Assembly: GCA_020849855.1 (NCBI GenBank)
Contig: JADZFO010000002.1
Coordinates: 1 to 64,000 of the forward strand
Source of the DNA: a bacterium
GTDB lineage: Bacteria > 4484-113 > JAFGCY01
Reading direction: 5' to 3'
Length of the DNA: 64,000 nt
The first letter of the stretch is position 1; every line of letters starts with the position of its first letter. A program made the translations under genes and the position numbers. The notes under the pieces are model-generated. The model was not told the origin of the DNA. It saw only the letters and a list, made by a program, of their open reading frames with translations, and made no database searches. This document shows positions 8,285 through 15,852 of this stretch, piece after piece.

Positions 8285-9667
8285 GTGCCAGAGCATGAAG
8301 CCGAGCCTGAAGCTGAGCTGCAGGCCGAGGCAGCAGTTGAGGCAGCTCTCGCGACCGCGGCCGGATCAGAAGAAGCTGAGGGGAGCTTTGAGTCTGAGCC
8401 TGAGTCTGAGCCTGAGCCTGAGCCTGAGCTTGAGCCCGGGCCTGAGGCAGAGCTGAGCATCACCTTCGGGGCTGGCGATCAGCAGCCGCAAACGCAAGCT
8501 GCGCTGATTGCCGAAAGCCACACTGAAGCCCCCTTATCCGACCCGCAGCTGGCTGCCCTGTTTGAAAGCAATGGCTCCGCGCTGCATAAGTCAGCGCCGG
8601 TCGAAGAAGCAGCAGCAGAAGCTGAGTCCTTCATTCAGGCGGAGCCCGAAGCTGAGCAGATTGACGCGTTCATGGAAAGCCAGACGGAAGATCTGGAGAC
8701 CGAAGCGAGTTTCGAACCCGTCGCCGAAACGCTGGCGGAGCAGGTTGAAGAGCCGCTGGCACAGCAGCCTGCTGAAGAGCTGTCTGAAATACAGACTGCA
8801 GCGCAGGCAGACGACGCGCCGGAGCAGGCAGAAGTGCAGCTTGCGGCAGCACTGGCTGATGAAGCGCCGGAGCTTGAGACACAGGCAGAAGGCGAGCTGG
8901 TCTTTGTTGAAATCGTCGGCAGCATAGAGCCGGGCCCGGTCGCTGCCCTTGAAGCCGTTGCCGTCCCCGAGTTCAGTGCCGAGGACTTCGACGAGCCGGA
9001 GCAGCCTGAGCTGCCGCTGGCCGAGCCGGTATACGCAGAGGCGGCGCAGGCGGAGACAGTACAGGCTGATACGGTACAGGCTGAGGCAGTGCAGGCTGAA
9101 ACAGCGCTGGCTGAGCAGTGGCATGCCGAGGAGGCTGAGCTTTTCTACAGGATTGAAGCGGCGCCGGCCTTCTTCGCCGAGGTCAGCCCGGTGGAAGCAG
9201 GGCAGCCGGCCGCCGATGCGGATGCCGGGACGTTCAAGCTGGACGCAGGCGAGGAAATGCACACCCCGGCGCCCAGCACAGCGGAAGCCCCGATGGTCTT
9301 TGGCATCCGGGTGGAGGCTAAGGCCAAGCAGCCGCCGCTGCTCAGCGTGGGCCTGGATGACACACCGGTGGACAAGCTGCCGGATGTGCCCTTTGTGCAG
9401 AAGCATGAGATCCCCCGCGCGGTGCGCGACCTGGATGCAGAGTATGAGGACGAGGCGGGCCAGGTGAAGAAGACGGCGCAGTACGAGCAGCCTTACCGGC
9501 CGAAGTCGAAGTCAAAGGAAGAGGAGACCAGCCTCGCCGCCGGCAAGCTTGAGCGCCCCAAGCCCAGCGAAGTGGTCATCATGCCGGATGAGGTGGAGCG
9601 CCAGAACCGCAAGGGGCGGCTCTCGCACTGGTTCCAGCAGCTCACCAGCAACCGGCCGCGGGCCTAG
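8285..9667 (+). CDS. Acidic Glu/Ala/Pro-rich repeat protein
   Basis: A 460-residue protein, very acidic and of low complexity for about 400 residues, with short tandem repeats (SEPESEPEPEPELEP; VQAETVQADTVQAEAVQAET). The last 90 residues are of normal composition and become basic: a conserved-looking DDTPVDKLPDVPFVQKHEIP, then KSKSKEEE, and finally RKGRLSHWFQQLTSN. GAGGAAG stands 9 nt before the GTG at 8285, which supports independent translation. However, the frame is the same as that of the Roadblock gene and is open from the TGA at 8210-8212 onward. The two could therefore be one protein split by a recent nonsense mutation, a readthrough product, or two genes. The stop overlaps that of recO on the other strand. 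Confidence 0.65.
   Translation: MPEHEAEPEAELQAEAAVEAALATAAGSEEAEGSFESEPESEPEPEPELEPGPEAELSITFGAGDQQPQTQAALIAESHTEAPLSDPQLAALFESNGSALHKSAPVEEAAAEAESFIQAEPEAEQIDAFMESQTEDLETEASFEPVAETLAEQVEEPLAQQPAEELSEIQTAAQADDAPEQAEVQLAAALADEAPELETQAEGELVFVEIVGSIEPGPVAALEAVAVPEFSAEDFDEPEQPELPLAEPVYAEAAQAETVQADTVQAEAVQAETALAEQWHAEEAELFYRIEAAPAFFAEVSPVEAGQPAADADAGTFKLDAGEEMHTPAPSTAEAPMVFGIRVEAKAKQPPLLSVGLDDTPVDKLPDVPFVQKHEIPRAVRDLDAEYEDEAGQVKKTAQYEQPYRPKSKSKEEETSLAAGKLERPKPSEVVIMPDEVERQNRKGRLSHWFQQLTSNRPRA
8385..8441 (+). repeat. Hexanucleotide (GAGCCT/GAGTCT) tandem repeat
   Basis: About eight hexamer units encode alternating Ser/Pro-Glu residues inside the acidic protein. Such repeats vary in length by slippage without changing frame. 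Confidence 0.75.
9046..9108 (+). repeat. 15-bp tandem repeat encoding QAETV-type units
   Basis: About four units of a 15-bp repeat containing GTACAGGCTGA encode a degenerate VQAET/VQADT pentapeptide in the acidic protein. Confidence 0.7.
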
Positions 9668-10506
9668 GCCGGCGCGACCGGATCCTGCAGCTTCCACTGC
9701 CGGGCCAGGAACTCCGCCGTCTCAAGGCGCTGCTGCGAAAGGTCGCCGATGTGCTGCGTGGCCAGGCGGATCAGCAGCGCGGCATCCACGGCGTCCACTC
9801 TCGCCGCGGGGTAATCCAGCAACGCGCCATGCAGCAGGCGCTGCCAGCGCAGGCGCCTGGGCGCATCGATGCGCGGCAGCTCTGCCGCTGAGCGGGCGTA
9901 GCGCGCATTAAAGACATCGCGCCCGATCAGCCCCTCGCCGCTGGGCAGCAGGAAGGCCGGCTCATCCGGCGCCAGGCGGTGCCCATCCACAGCGCAGCTG
10001 CTGAAGTCCGGCAGCAGGCCGTGGATCGCCAGCAGTTTGAGCGAGAAGACGCAGGCGCAGGCCGGCAGGGCCGCGGCGGCGGGTTCGCTGCGCAGCAGGT
10101 TCACCAGGAGCTGGAACATCTCGGAGTTCTGCAGCGGGGCGGCGCTGGCGGCGCAGCAGCAGTCCAGCATCCACCACCACAGGGCGCTGTGGTCAAGGCC
10201 CGAGCGCCAGACCGGATGGCCGTGCGCAACGCTGAGACCGGTCAGCACGCGCAGCGCGCCATGCGCGGCGCCGGCAGCCTGCGCCGAGCGGGCTGCGGCG
10301 CTGCGGATCAGCAGCTCGTCGCCGCTTTGCAGGAAAGGCGCCAGCTTGCTGCTGGCCTTGAGGATGCCGCGGGCCTTGATGCTGAGGCTGCCTTCCTGGG
10401 CGGCAAAGAAGCGCAGCAGGGCGTCACTTTCATTAATCGGAAAGCTTGCCACCCACAGGGCCGGCAGGCCCCGCGCCTGCGACTGCTCCAGCGCCTCATG
10501 CGACAC
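9664..10506 (-). CDS. recO: DNA repair protein RecO
   Basis: A 280-residue protein matching RecO, which binds single-stranded DNA, anneals strands and loads RecA with RecF/RecR in gap repair. The N-terminal OB-fold pattern is visible (ALWVASFPINESDALLRFF, then GSLSIKARGILKASSKLAPF), followed by the helical core with the family signature FSLKLLAIHGLLPD. The zinc-site Cys pairs of many RecO proteins are absent: only one Cys (SSCAVDG) remains. The start is GTG at 10506, with TATAGT exactly 6 nt upstream and no Shine-Dalgarno, so the message is probably leaderless. It is convergent with the acidic-protein gene, the stop codons overlapping in a CCTAGG palindrome. Confidence 0.85.
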   Translation of the reverse strand: MSHEALEQSQARGLPALWVASFPINESDALLRFFAAQEGSLSIKARGILKASSKLAPFLQSGDELLIRSAAARSAQAAGAAHGALRVLTGLSVAHGHPVWRSGLDHSALWWWMLDCCCAASAAPLQNSEMFQLLVNLLRSEPAAAALPACACVFSLKLLAIHGLLPDFSSCAVDGHRLAPDEPAFLLPSGEGLIGRDVFNARYARSAAELPRIDAPRRLRWQRLLHGALLDYPAARVDAVDAALLIRLATQHIGDLSQQRLETAEFLARQWKLQDPVAPA

Positions 10507-10512
10507 AGTGGC

Positions 10513-10518
10513 ACTATA
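10513..10518 (-). promoter_or_regulatory. TATAGT -10 box, leaderless recO
   Basis: The hexamer is separated from the GTG start by 6 nt, placing the expected transcription start at the first base of the coding sequence. Confidence 0.55.
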
Positions 10519-10580
10519 GCGCCGGGGAAAGGCGGGCTGGCATGGATATGCAGCATTGATCGCTTAATGCCGATGCATAT

Positions 10581-10589
10581 TGTTATAAT
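10581..10589 (+). promoter_or_regulatory. Extended -10 promoter (TGTTATAAT)
   Basis: A TGnTATAAT extended -10 stands in front of the cohesin/dockerin lipoprotein gene. The leader would be about 70 nt. Confidence 0.5.
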
Positions 10590-10664
10590 TACAGTGCCGG
10601 CGGTACTGGTTCCCGCATCCTGCTTCGCCGACAAGCTAGCACCCCCACTGCGTAGGAGCCGAAT

Positions 10665-12284
10665 TTGCGTATGCATACCGCATCGGGCCTGATTAAGAGC
10701 GTCTGCATTTGCGTGGCAGTTTCCCTGGTCATTGCACTGAATGCCTGCGGCGGCGGCAGCCTGCAGCAGAGCGATCTGCAGTCGGCCGACCTGCGCGGCG
10801 CATCAGAGTGGAACCCCAATGCCCCGTCCATCGAAGTGCCACAGCTCAGCGCAGTCCTGGCCGGCTCGGCCTGGCGCAGCATGGGGGACTTCTCGGTGCT
10901 GGCCCTGGATGCGCAGGACCGCCCGGACGCCGCCGCGCAGGCCGCGCTGAAGCTGCAGCGCCGCGGCTCCGCCTGGGAGCTGAGCTCCAGCCGCCCGGGC
11001 AGCTTTGTGCAGGTTTATCTGCGCTATGACGCCAGCAAGCTGGCCGTCAGCAGCATCGACGCCTCGCGTAGCGAGGGCCTGGGCCTGGCGCTGAAGGTGG
11101 AGCCGGGCCTGCTGGCCGTGGCGGTCAGCGGCATCAAGGGCCAGAAGCTGAGCCCCCGCGTACCCCTGGCGCGGATCAGCACGGGCCCCGGGCCGGACAG
11201 CCAGGGCGCGCGCGCCGCGAGCAAGGTGAACAAGGACCCCTCTTCAAAGGTGACCAACCTCAGCGCGACCGACGCCGATGGCGACGTGACCCTGAACTGG
11301 AGCGAGCGCTGCACCGGCGACTACAACCTGGACGGCCAGGTGCTGGTCTCGGACCTGGCGCCCATCGGTATCTTCTTCCTGGACAGCACCGACCCGCTGG
11401 AGAACCCCGACGCGGCGCGCGCGGAAGTGGCCGACGGCAACGAGGATGGCACGATCAGCATCCAGGACCTGACCAAGATCGGCGCCAACTACCTGACCCG
11501 CATCGAAGGCTATAACGTCTACCGCACGGAGCTGAGCAGCGCGGACGAAGTGCCGGATGTCAACGACGGCGCGCGCTGGACCAAGGTGGACAACACCGCT
11601 GACCCCAGCGGCCCCAGCGCCCCGCGCGACTTCAACGGCCAGAACACGCGCCTGAGCTATACCTTCGTGGACGCCGGCCTCGACCCGGGCGACTATGGCT
11701 GGTATGTGGTCATGGTGGGCTTCGCGATCTCCCCGACCGACGGCACCCTGGAGGAGAGCGACAAGAAGAGCGACCCGGCGACCCTGACCGTGGGCACCGG
11801 CAACCTGCCCAATGCGACCCTTTACTTCGAGATCCAGGCCCCCGCCGGCGAGCTGGCCAGCGTGAATGACGAGTTCTATCTGGCGGTGAAGGTCAACGAG
11901 ATCACCGAGCTGTTCAGCGCCAATGTCCGCTTTGAGTACGACTCCTCCCTGGTGGAGCTGGTCGAATCGGTGGACAGCTATGGCGGTCACCCGAACTTCC
12001 TGACCCCGCCGCTCTTCCTGGGCGTGGACGATGTGGGCCCGGCGACGGCGCCCTACAAGCTGCTGGGCTTCAACGCCACGCAGACCCAGGGCACGCCGAC
12101 GGTGACCGGCCAGGATGGCGCGCTGGGCTACTTCAAGTTCAAGTGCATCGCCGACGGTGTCAACACCGAGTGCTTCCGCTTCCCGCAGGCCAGCAACTTC
12201 ATCTTCCTGTGGGGGCCGGACTACGGCGTGCCGATCGCCAACCCGACCCTGGGCGACGCGCAGAACCTGAACATCGCGCAGTAG
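10665..12284 (+). CDS. Lipoprotein with dockerin-like and cohesin-like domains
   Basis: A 539-residue exported lipoprotein. TAGGAG fits a TTG start at 10665 (6-nt spacing); the ATG at 10671 is the alternative, 12 nt away. A hydrophobic signal ends in the lipobox ALNAC (Cys28). Residues about 60-150 form a beta-rich domain. Near 215-275 are two EF-hand-like dockerin loops, DYNLDGQVLVSDL and DGNEDGTISIQDL, each with the Asp/Asn ladder used for calcium. A fibronectin-like segment follows (EGYNVYR). Residues 383-539 resemble a cohesin fold, with NVRFEYDSSLVELVES typical of it. Having both partners of a cohesin-dockerin interaction in one chain suggests self-assembly or capture of other cell-surface proteins. 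No glycosidase domain is present, so a cellulosome is not implied. Confidence 0.75.
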   Translation: MRMHTASGLIKSVCICVAVSLVIALNACGGGSLQQSDLQSADLRGASEWNPNAPSIEVPQLSAVLAGSAWRSMGDFSVLALDAQDRPDAAAQAALKLQRRGSAWELSSSRPGSFVQVYLRYDASKLAVSSIDASRSEGLGLALKVEPGLLAVAVSGIKGQKLSPRVPLARISTGPGPDSQGARAASKVNKDPSSKVTNLSATDADGDVTLNWSERCTGDYNLDGQVLVSDLAPIGIFFLDSTDPLENPDAARAEVADGNEDGTISIQDLTKIGANYLTRIEGYNVYRTELSSADEVPDVNDGARWTKVDNTADPSGPSAPRDFNGQNTRLSYTFVDAGLDPGDYGWYVVMVGFAISPTDGTLEESDKKSDPATLTVGTGNLPNATLYFEIQAPAGELASVNDEFYLAVKVNEITELFSANVRFEYDSSLVELVESVDSYGGHPNFLTPPLFLGVDDVGPATAPYKLLGFNATQTQGTPTVTGQDGALGYFKFKCIADGVNTECFRFPQASNFIFLWGPDYGVPIANPTLGDAQNLNIAQ

Positions 12285-12322
12285 CCCGTCGCGGACACAG
12301 CAGGGGAGTGCAGGCTTGAGAG

Positions 12323-12328
12323 TAGAAT
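12323..12328 (+). promoter_or_regulatory. TAGAAT -10 box of rsmA
   Basis: TAGAAT lies 9 nt before the ATG of rsmA, giving a leader of about 3 nt or none. No -35 box is evident. Confidence 0.4.
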
Positions 12329-12337
12329 GCTGCGCTC

Positions 12338-13192
12338 ATGCTTGAAGCCTATATCCACACGGCCCTGGAACGCGCGCGCATCCGCCCCAGCAAGGCGCGC
12401 GGCCAGCACTTCCTGATTGACGACGGTGTGCTGGCCCAGATCGTCCGCGCGGCGCAGCTGGATAGCGCTGATGCGGTGCTGGAGATCGGCCCCGGCCTGG
12501 GCTCCCTGACCCAGAGCCTGGCGGCGCGCTGCTGGCGGGTTTACGCCTTCGAGCTGGACGACGCGATCGTGAAGTACCTGCGCGGCTGGGTGCTGCCCGA
12601 GACGCGCAATGTGGTGCTGGACGACATCGCCTTCAACAAGTACGCGCTGGAGCGGGTGATCGCGGAGGTTAAGGCCGAGGGACGCAGGCTGAAGATCGTC
12701 ACCAACCTGCCATACCAGATCAGCTCGGCCTTCCTGCATACCGTGGTGGAGTACAGCGCGGATATCGACCTGACGGTGGTGATGCTGCAGCGCGAGGTGG
12801 CCCTGCGGGCCTGCGCCGGGGTGGGCGACCCGGGCTATAACAGCTTTTCGCTGTATCTGCAGACCTGGCTGAAGCCGCGCTGGGTTTGTGATGTGCCGCG
12901 CGGGGCCTTTTACCCCGAGCCGCAGGTGGAAAGCGCGGTCATTACCCTAACGCCGCTGAAGCCCCAGGAGCAGCCCCAGCCGCGGGACCGCAGACTGTAT
13001 GACAAGATGGTCAAGGGCATCTTCCGCCGCCGCCGCAAGACCATCCTTAACGCCCTGCAGCTTACCTATGGACACCTGAGCAGCGAGCAGGCCCTGGCTG
13101 CGCTGCGCAGCGCCGGCATCGACCCACAGAAGCGCCCGCAGGACCTGGGCATGGCGGAGTATGTGAAGCTGGCGGATGCGCTGGCGGGGTAG
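12338..13192 (+). CDS. rsmA: 16S rRNA dimethyladenosine transferase RsmA/KsgA
   Basis: A 284-residue SAM-dependent methyltransferase that dimethylates two adjacent adenines (A1518/A1519 in E. coli numbering) in the 3'-terminal 16S rRNA loop during small-subunit maturation. Visible motifs are GQHFL (22-26), the SAM-binding EIGPGLGSLT (49-58), acidic FELDD (71-75), catalytic NLPY (123-126), and GAFYPEPQVESAV with the basic FRRRRKTILNAL tail that contacts rRNA. Length is normal for the family. TAGAAT stands 9 nt before the ATG and there is no good ribosome-binding site. Confidence 0.95.
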   Translation: MLEAYIHTALERARIRPSKARGQHFLIDDGVLAQIVRAAQLDSADAVLEIGPGLGSLTQSLAARCWRVYAFELDDAIVKYLRGWVLPETRNVVLDDIAFNKYALERVIAEVKAEGRRLKIVTNLPYQISSAFLHTVVEYSADIDLTVVMLQREVALRACAGVGDPGYNSFSLYLQTWLKPRWVCDVPRGAFYPEPQVESAVITLTPLKPQEQPQPRDRRLYDKMVKGIFRRRRKTILNALQLTYGHLSSEQALAALRSAGIDPQKRPQDLGMAEYVKLADALAG

Positions 13193-13206
13193 ACCATATA
13201 AGGTAG

Positions 13207-14454
13207 ATGGTAATGGGAACAACCCCCAAAACTGTGATTCAAGGCATTTCTCCAAAGGCCCAGACATCCATGGAAAATGGAAGTCTGTTTGTAAGGCATC
13301 TTTGGCCGTTTTCCTTACTCCAGTACAGAGTAGAAGAAGAAAGACTGACTCAGATTGCGCCACAGCTGAGGAACATCACTGTTTCACCGAATATGTGGGG
13401 AGTGGTTCATCATAGTGAGTCGCAACTCGAACTGCTGTTGCCACTTCTGGAGAATCAAAGGCCGCTGTTTACATTTGACTACTTCGCAGTATTGAACATT
13501 GGGCGAGTCACTGTACAAACACGGCCGATCAGTTTGGAGTTTCGCTGCTTGATAGAGGCCTTCGAACCCAGCGGCTACATAGTTCCACAGGCCTACGATA
13601 CATTTGACAACACTTATGCAAATTGGCATTCCAAGATGCGTTCCATTGAAGCCGAAAGTACTCGCTTCGATACCCTGTTCTTGACGATCGACGGAAAGAG
13701 CCCTGATCATGCTGGCTGGCTTCGAGTATGTAGACTCCTTAACTTTGGCAAAGTAGTATCTAACCAACTGTCTCCGCTCATCTCGATACACAGGTCCATA
13801 AATCTCTACATACCTAAGTCTCACACCGATGCAATCATTCAAGGTCAGTCTTCTGGGACCGGCCATTCCATTCCGGATGTACCAGATGCTCTGCTGACGA
13901 ACTACCTTGCAGGTAGTACAAACTCGAGCACTGCATTTAAGGTGCTGCATCTTTGGCAACTCATTGAGTCTTTGGCCGAAGAGGTAGCAGCACAGGAACT
14001 TGCGGGAAGTTTGAAAGGTCTACTGAACAGCAATAGCCACGATAAACACGATTCAGTGTCGTTCAAATCGGTTAAGAAGTTGATTGAAAGGTCCTCACAG
14101 CAAGCTGACAAAGTGCGAGCCTTGTTCGAGCGTTATTACTCAGTTCGAGAACTAAGTAACTTGATTAGAGTTCACTTCAAGAGACTTAAGGGTAGGCTAG
14201 AATTCGAAGGTGGCTTGAAGGTGGATTATGATCTAACCTCGCAAAGTTTCCCTTCGCTGAGTCACTCTCTGGCTAAGGTACTTTACAAGATCAGAAATGG
14301 CCTGGTTCACTCAGCAGAGGACGAGGAGCAGATACTCTTCGAAAGTGACAAGAACGAGGAGTTACTCATCCCCTGGACTCTTGTGATTCATGAGTTTCTA
14401 TTCTCTGCGCTTTGGCAAAGGTACAGCGCCCCTGATAGGCAAGACACCAGATAG
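13207..14454 (+). CDS. HEPN-motif protein, probably horizontally acquired
   Basis: A 415-residue protein of unknown function. Base composition breaks sharply from its neighbours: two 60-base lines that I counted are 47% G+C, against 78% in a line of rsmA. The C-terminal third is helical and ends with KVLYKIRNGLVHSAEDEE; RNGLVH (363-368) fits the R-(N/H/D)-x3-H catalytic motif of HEPN ribonucleases. The N-terminal 250 residues are mixed alpha/beta without a motif that I recognise. Large HEPN proteins of this layout (an N-terminal sensor-like region and a C-terminal HEPN) are common among anti-phage and toxin genes. It sits alone 14 bp after rsmA, with no antitoxin-like partner. In-frame ATGs at 13207 and 13213 are both possible starts. 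Confidence 0.7.
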   Translation: MVMGTTPKTVIQGISPKAQTSMENGSLFVRHLWPFSLLQYRVEEERLTQIAPQLRNITVSPNMWGVVHHSESQLELLLPLLENQRPLFTFDYFAVLNIGRVTVQTRPISLEFRCLIEAFEPSGYIVPQAYDTFDNTYANWHSKMRSIEAESTRFDTLFLTIDGKSPDHAGWLRVCRLLNFGKVVSNQLSPLISIHRSINLYIPKSHTDAIIQGQSSGTGHSIPDVPDALLTNYLAGSTNSSTAFKVLHLWQLIESLAEEVAAQELAGSLKGLLNSNSHDKHDSVSFKSVKKLIERSSQQADKVRALFERYYSVRELSNLIRVHFKRLKGRLEFEGGLKVDYDLTSQSFPSLSHSLAKVLYKIRNGLVHSAEDEEQILFESDKNEELLIPWTLVIHEFLFSALWQRYSAPDRQDTR

Positions 14455-14493
14455 TCTGTTTCATCCAGATGGTAGTCGGGTGCTGAGTGGTTT

Positions 14494-15126
14494 CTAAGTC
14501 TTCCCCAGCATCTTCAGGCCGCGGGCGAACTTGTTCTCCTTGGCGATGCTGCCGCCGATGTGGTTGATCACCCAGTCAGCGGCGTTGAGGATCACGCCCT
14601 CCGGCACGCCATGGCTTTCCAGCTCGAAGACGACCTCCTGCTCCTTGGCCCGCGGGTTGTCGGGGCTGGAGTAGGTGCAGTAGTCCACGCTGACGCGCAC
14701 GCGGCTGCCCTTGGGGCCGATGTTGGCCTCGCGGGCGGTCTCCTCGATCAAGAGCCACTGGCGCAGCTCCTGGCCCGAGAGGCCCAGGGCCAGGGCGCCG
14801 AGCATGGAGATGGCCTCGGCGCTGTCGCCCTCCATCAGCTTGAGCTTGGTCTCCTCGCGGATGAAGAGGGTGTCGTGCTCGCGCAGGGGCTTCTTGTAGG
14901 TGAGGCGCAGTTCCTTGCCGGCGTAGATGTTCTCAAGCTTCTGGCGCAGGCGCAGGGTATGGCCCTTGGCCAGCAGCTCGCGCTGCTCGGTATCCAGCAG
15001 GCGGTCGAGGGTGGTGGTCTGGCCGAGGCTGTGCTGCTCAAGGTCCAGGAAGCGCGCCAGGCCGTCAACGACCCGCGGCACGTCCGGAAGCTGCTCCATC
15101 AGTATCTCGACCTCGACTTCTTCCAT
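14494..15126 (-). CDS. CYTH / triphosphate-tunnel-type protein
   Basis: A 210-residue protein with the strand-by-strand charge pattern of the CYTH (adenylate cyclase IV / thiamine-triphosphatase) tunnel: EVEVEIL near the N-terminus, HTLRLRQ, ELRLTYKKP, FIREETKLKL, RVRVSVDYCTY, EVVFELES and a C-terminal ENKFARGL, the counterpart of SKYxxGL. The N-terminal signature is EVEVE rather than ExExK, so the usual Lys is replaced by Glu and activity may differ. Family members hydrolyse or cyclise triphosphates with Mg or Mn. TATAAT at 15161-15166 and GGAGGGG before the ATG mark it as a normally led transcript. It converges with the HEPN-type gene. Confidence 0.75.
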   Translation of the reverse strand: MEEVEVEILMEQLPDVPRVVDGLARFLDLEQHSLGQTTTLDRLLDTEQRELLAKGHTLRLRQKLENIYAGKELRLTYKKPLREHDTLFIREETKLKLMEGDSAEAISMLGALALGLSGQELRQWLLIEETAREANIGPKGSRVRVSVDYCTYSSPDNPRAKEQEVVFELESHGVPEGVILNAADWVINHIGGSIAKENKFARGLKMLGKT

Positions 15127-15160
15127 ATCCCCTCCAGCTGCGACGTCTGCCGCGCGAGGG

Positions 15161-15166
15161 ATTATA
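15161..15166 (-). promoter_or_regulatory. TATAAT -10 box of the CYTH gene
   Basis: Perfect TATAAT on the minus strand, about 34 nt before the ATG at 15126, which also has a Shine-Dalgarno sequence. Confidence 0.5.
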
Positions 15167-15256
15167 GCAAGGCTGGACTGCTAAAGGGTTAAGATCGCCG
15201 CGCGCCGGGCCGCAGAGCAGCGCGGCGCAATGAGATGCGGCGGGCCGGGAGCGGGG

Positions 15257-15262
15257 TAGAAT
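15257..15262 (+). promoter_or_regulatory. TAGAAT -10 box, leaderless gene
   Basis: TAGAAT, then 6 nt, then GTG ATG. This is the recurrent leaderless arrangement in the window. Confidence 0.5.
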
Positions 15263-15268
15263 TTTCCT

Positions 15269-15835
15269 GTGATGCGAGGACTGAGATGGCCCGGCAGCGC
15301 TGTCCTGCTGCCGCTTTTCCAGCTGATTGCCCTGTGCAGCCTGTGCCTGCTGCTGCTGCCGCTGCAGGGCCAGGCGAAGATTGAGCGCACCCTCTGCGAC
15401 GTCTGCGGGCGGGTCTGGGATGACTCACCGGCCCGGATGCGCGCCCGTGTGGACCTGGGCCACAACCACAGCCGGACACTGTATGCCTGCTGCCCCTTCT
15501 GCATGCTGGAGCGGATGGAGGACTATAAGGACCGCAATATCGGCACCCTGCAGATCGTCCTGCACAAGGAGCACAAGGAGAACGCCGCAAGTATGCTGGT
15601 GGCCGAGCGCTCCTGGTTCCTGATCGGCATTGAGGGCGACGAGGAAAAGAATGCCGAGCCCTATGTTGCCGCCTTCCGCAACAAGAAGGCCGCCGAGGAA
15701 GGGCAGAAAAAGCTGGGCGGCGAGGCCATTGACTGGGAGACCCTGCTGGGCCGCGTGCGCAAGCTGACCGACGACTTCGAGCCGCGGGCGCCCAAGGACT
15801 ACCCGCCGCTGCGCCCGGGCCGCAGCGCGGACTAA
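15269..15835 (+). CDS. Exported NosL-like protein
   Basis: A 188-residue exported protein. The first 35 residues form a hydrophobic signal ending near QGQA. The mature part begins with CDVCGRVW, then LYACCPFCMLERMED, and ends with a segment like the NosL fold (AAFRNKKAAEEGQKKLGGEAIDW). NosL proteins are periplasmic copper chaperones for nitrous oxide reductase, and homologues occur as general metal or thiol proteins. The clustered Cys residues (CxxC and CCPFC) favour copper or zinc binding. No nos genes are near, so a nitrous-oxide role is not supported. The GTG at 15269 and the ATG at 15272 are adjacent possible starts. Confidence 0.5.
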   Translation: MMRGLRWPGSAVLLPLFQLIALCSLCLLLLPLQGQAKIERTLCDVCGRVWDDSPARMRARVDLGHNHSRTLYACCPFCMLERMEDYKDRNIGTLQIVLHKEHKENAASMLVAERSWFLIGIEGDEEKNAEPYVAAFRNKKAAEEGQKKLGGEAIDWETLLGRVRKLTDDFEPRAPKDYPPLRPGRSAD

Positions 15836-15852
15836 GCGCCGGCCCTGCGACC

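Noticed and set aside
8385-9108. CRISPR-like array
   Set aside because: The repeats are short in-frame hexamers and 15-mers with no spacers. No cas gene or true CRISPR array is seen anywhere in the window.
10594-10690. Leader peptide starting at GTG 4 nt after the extended -10
   Set aside because: Gap differs from the usual 6 nt, and the frame has no conserved-looking content.
15269-15835. Nitrous-oxide reductase accessory role for the NosL-like protein
   Set aside because: No nosZ, nosD or other denitrification gene is near, so only the fold-level resemblance is reported.
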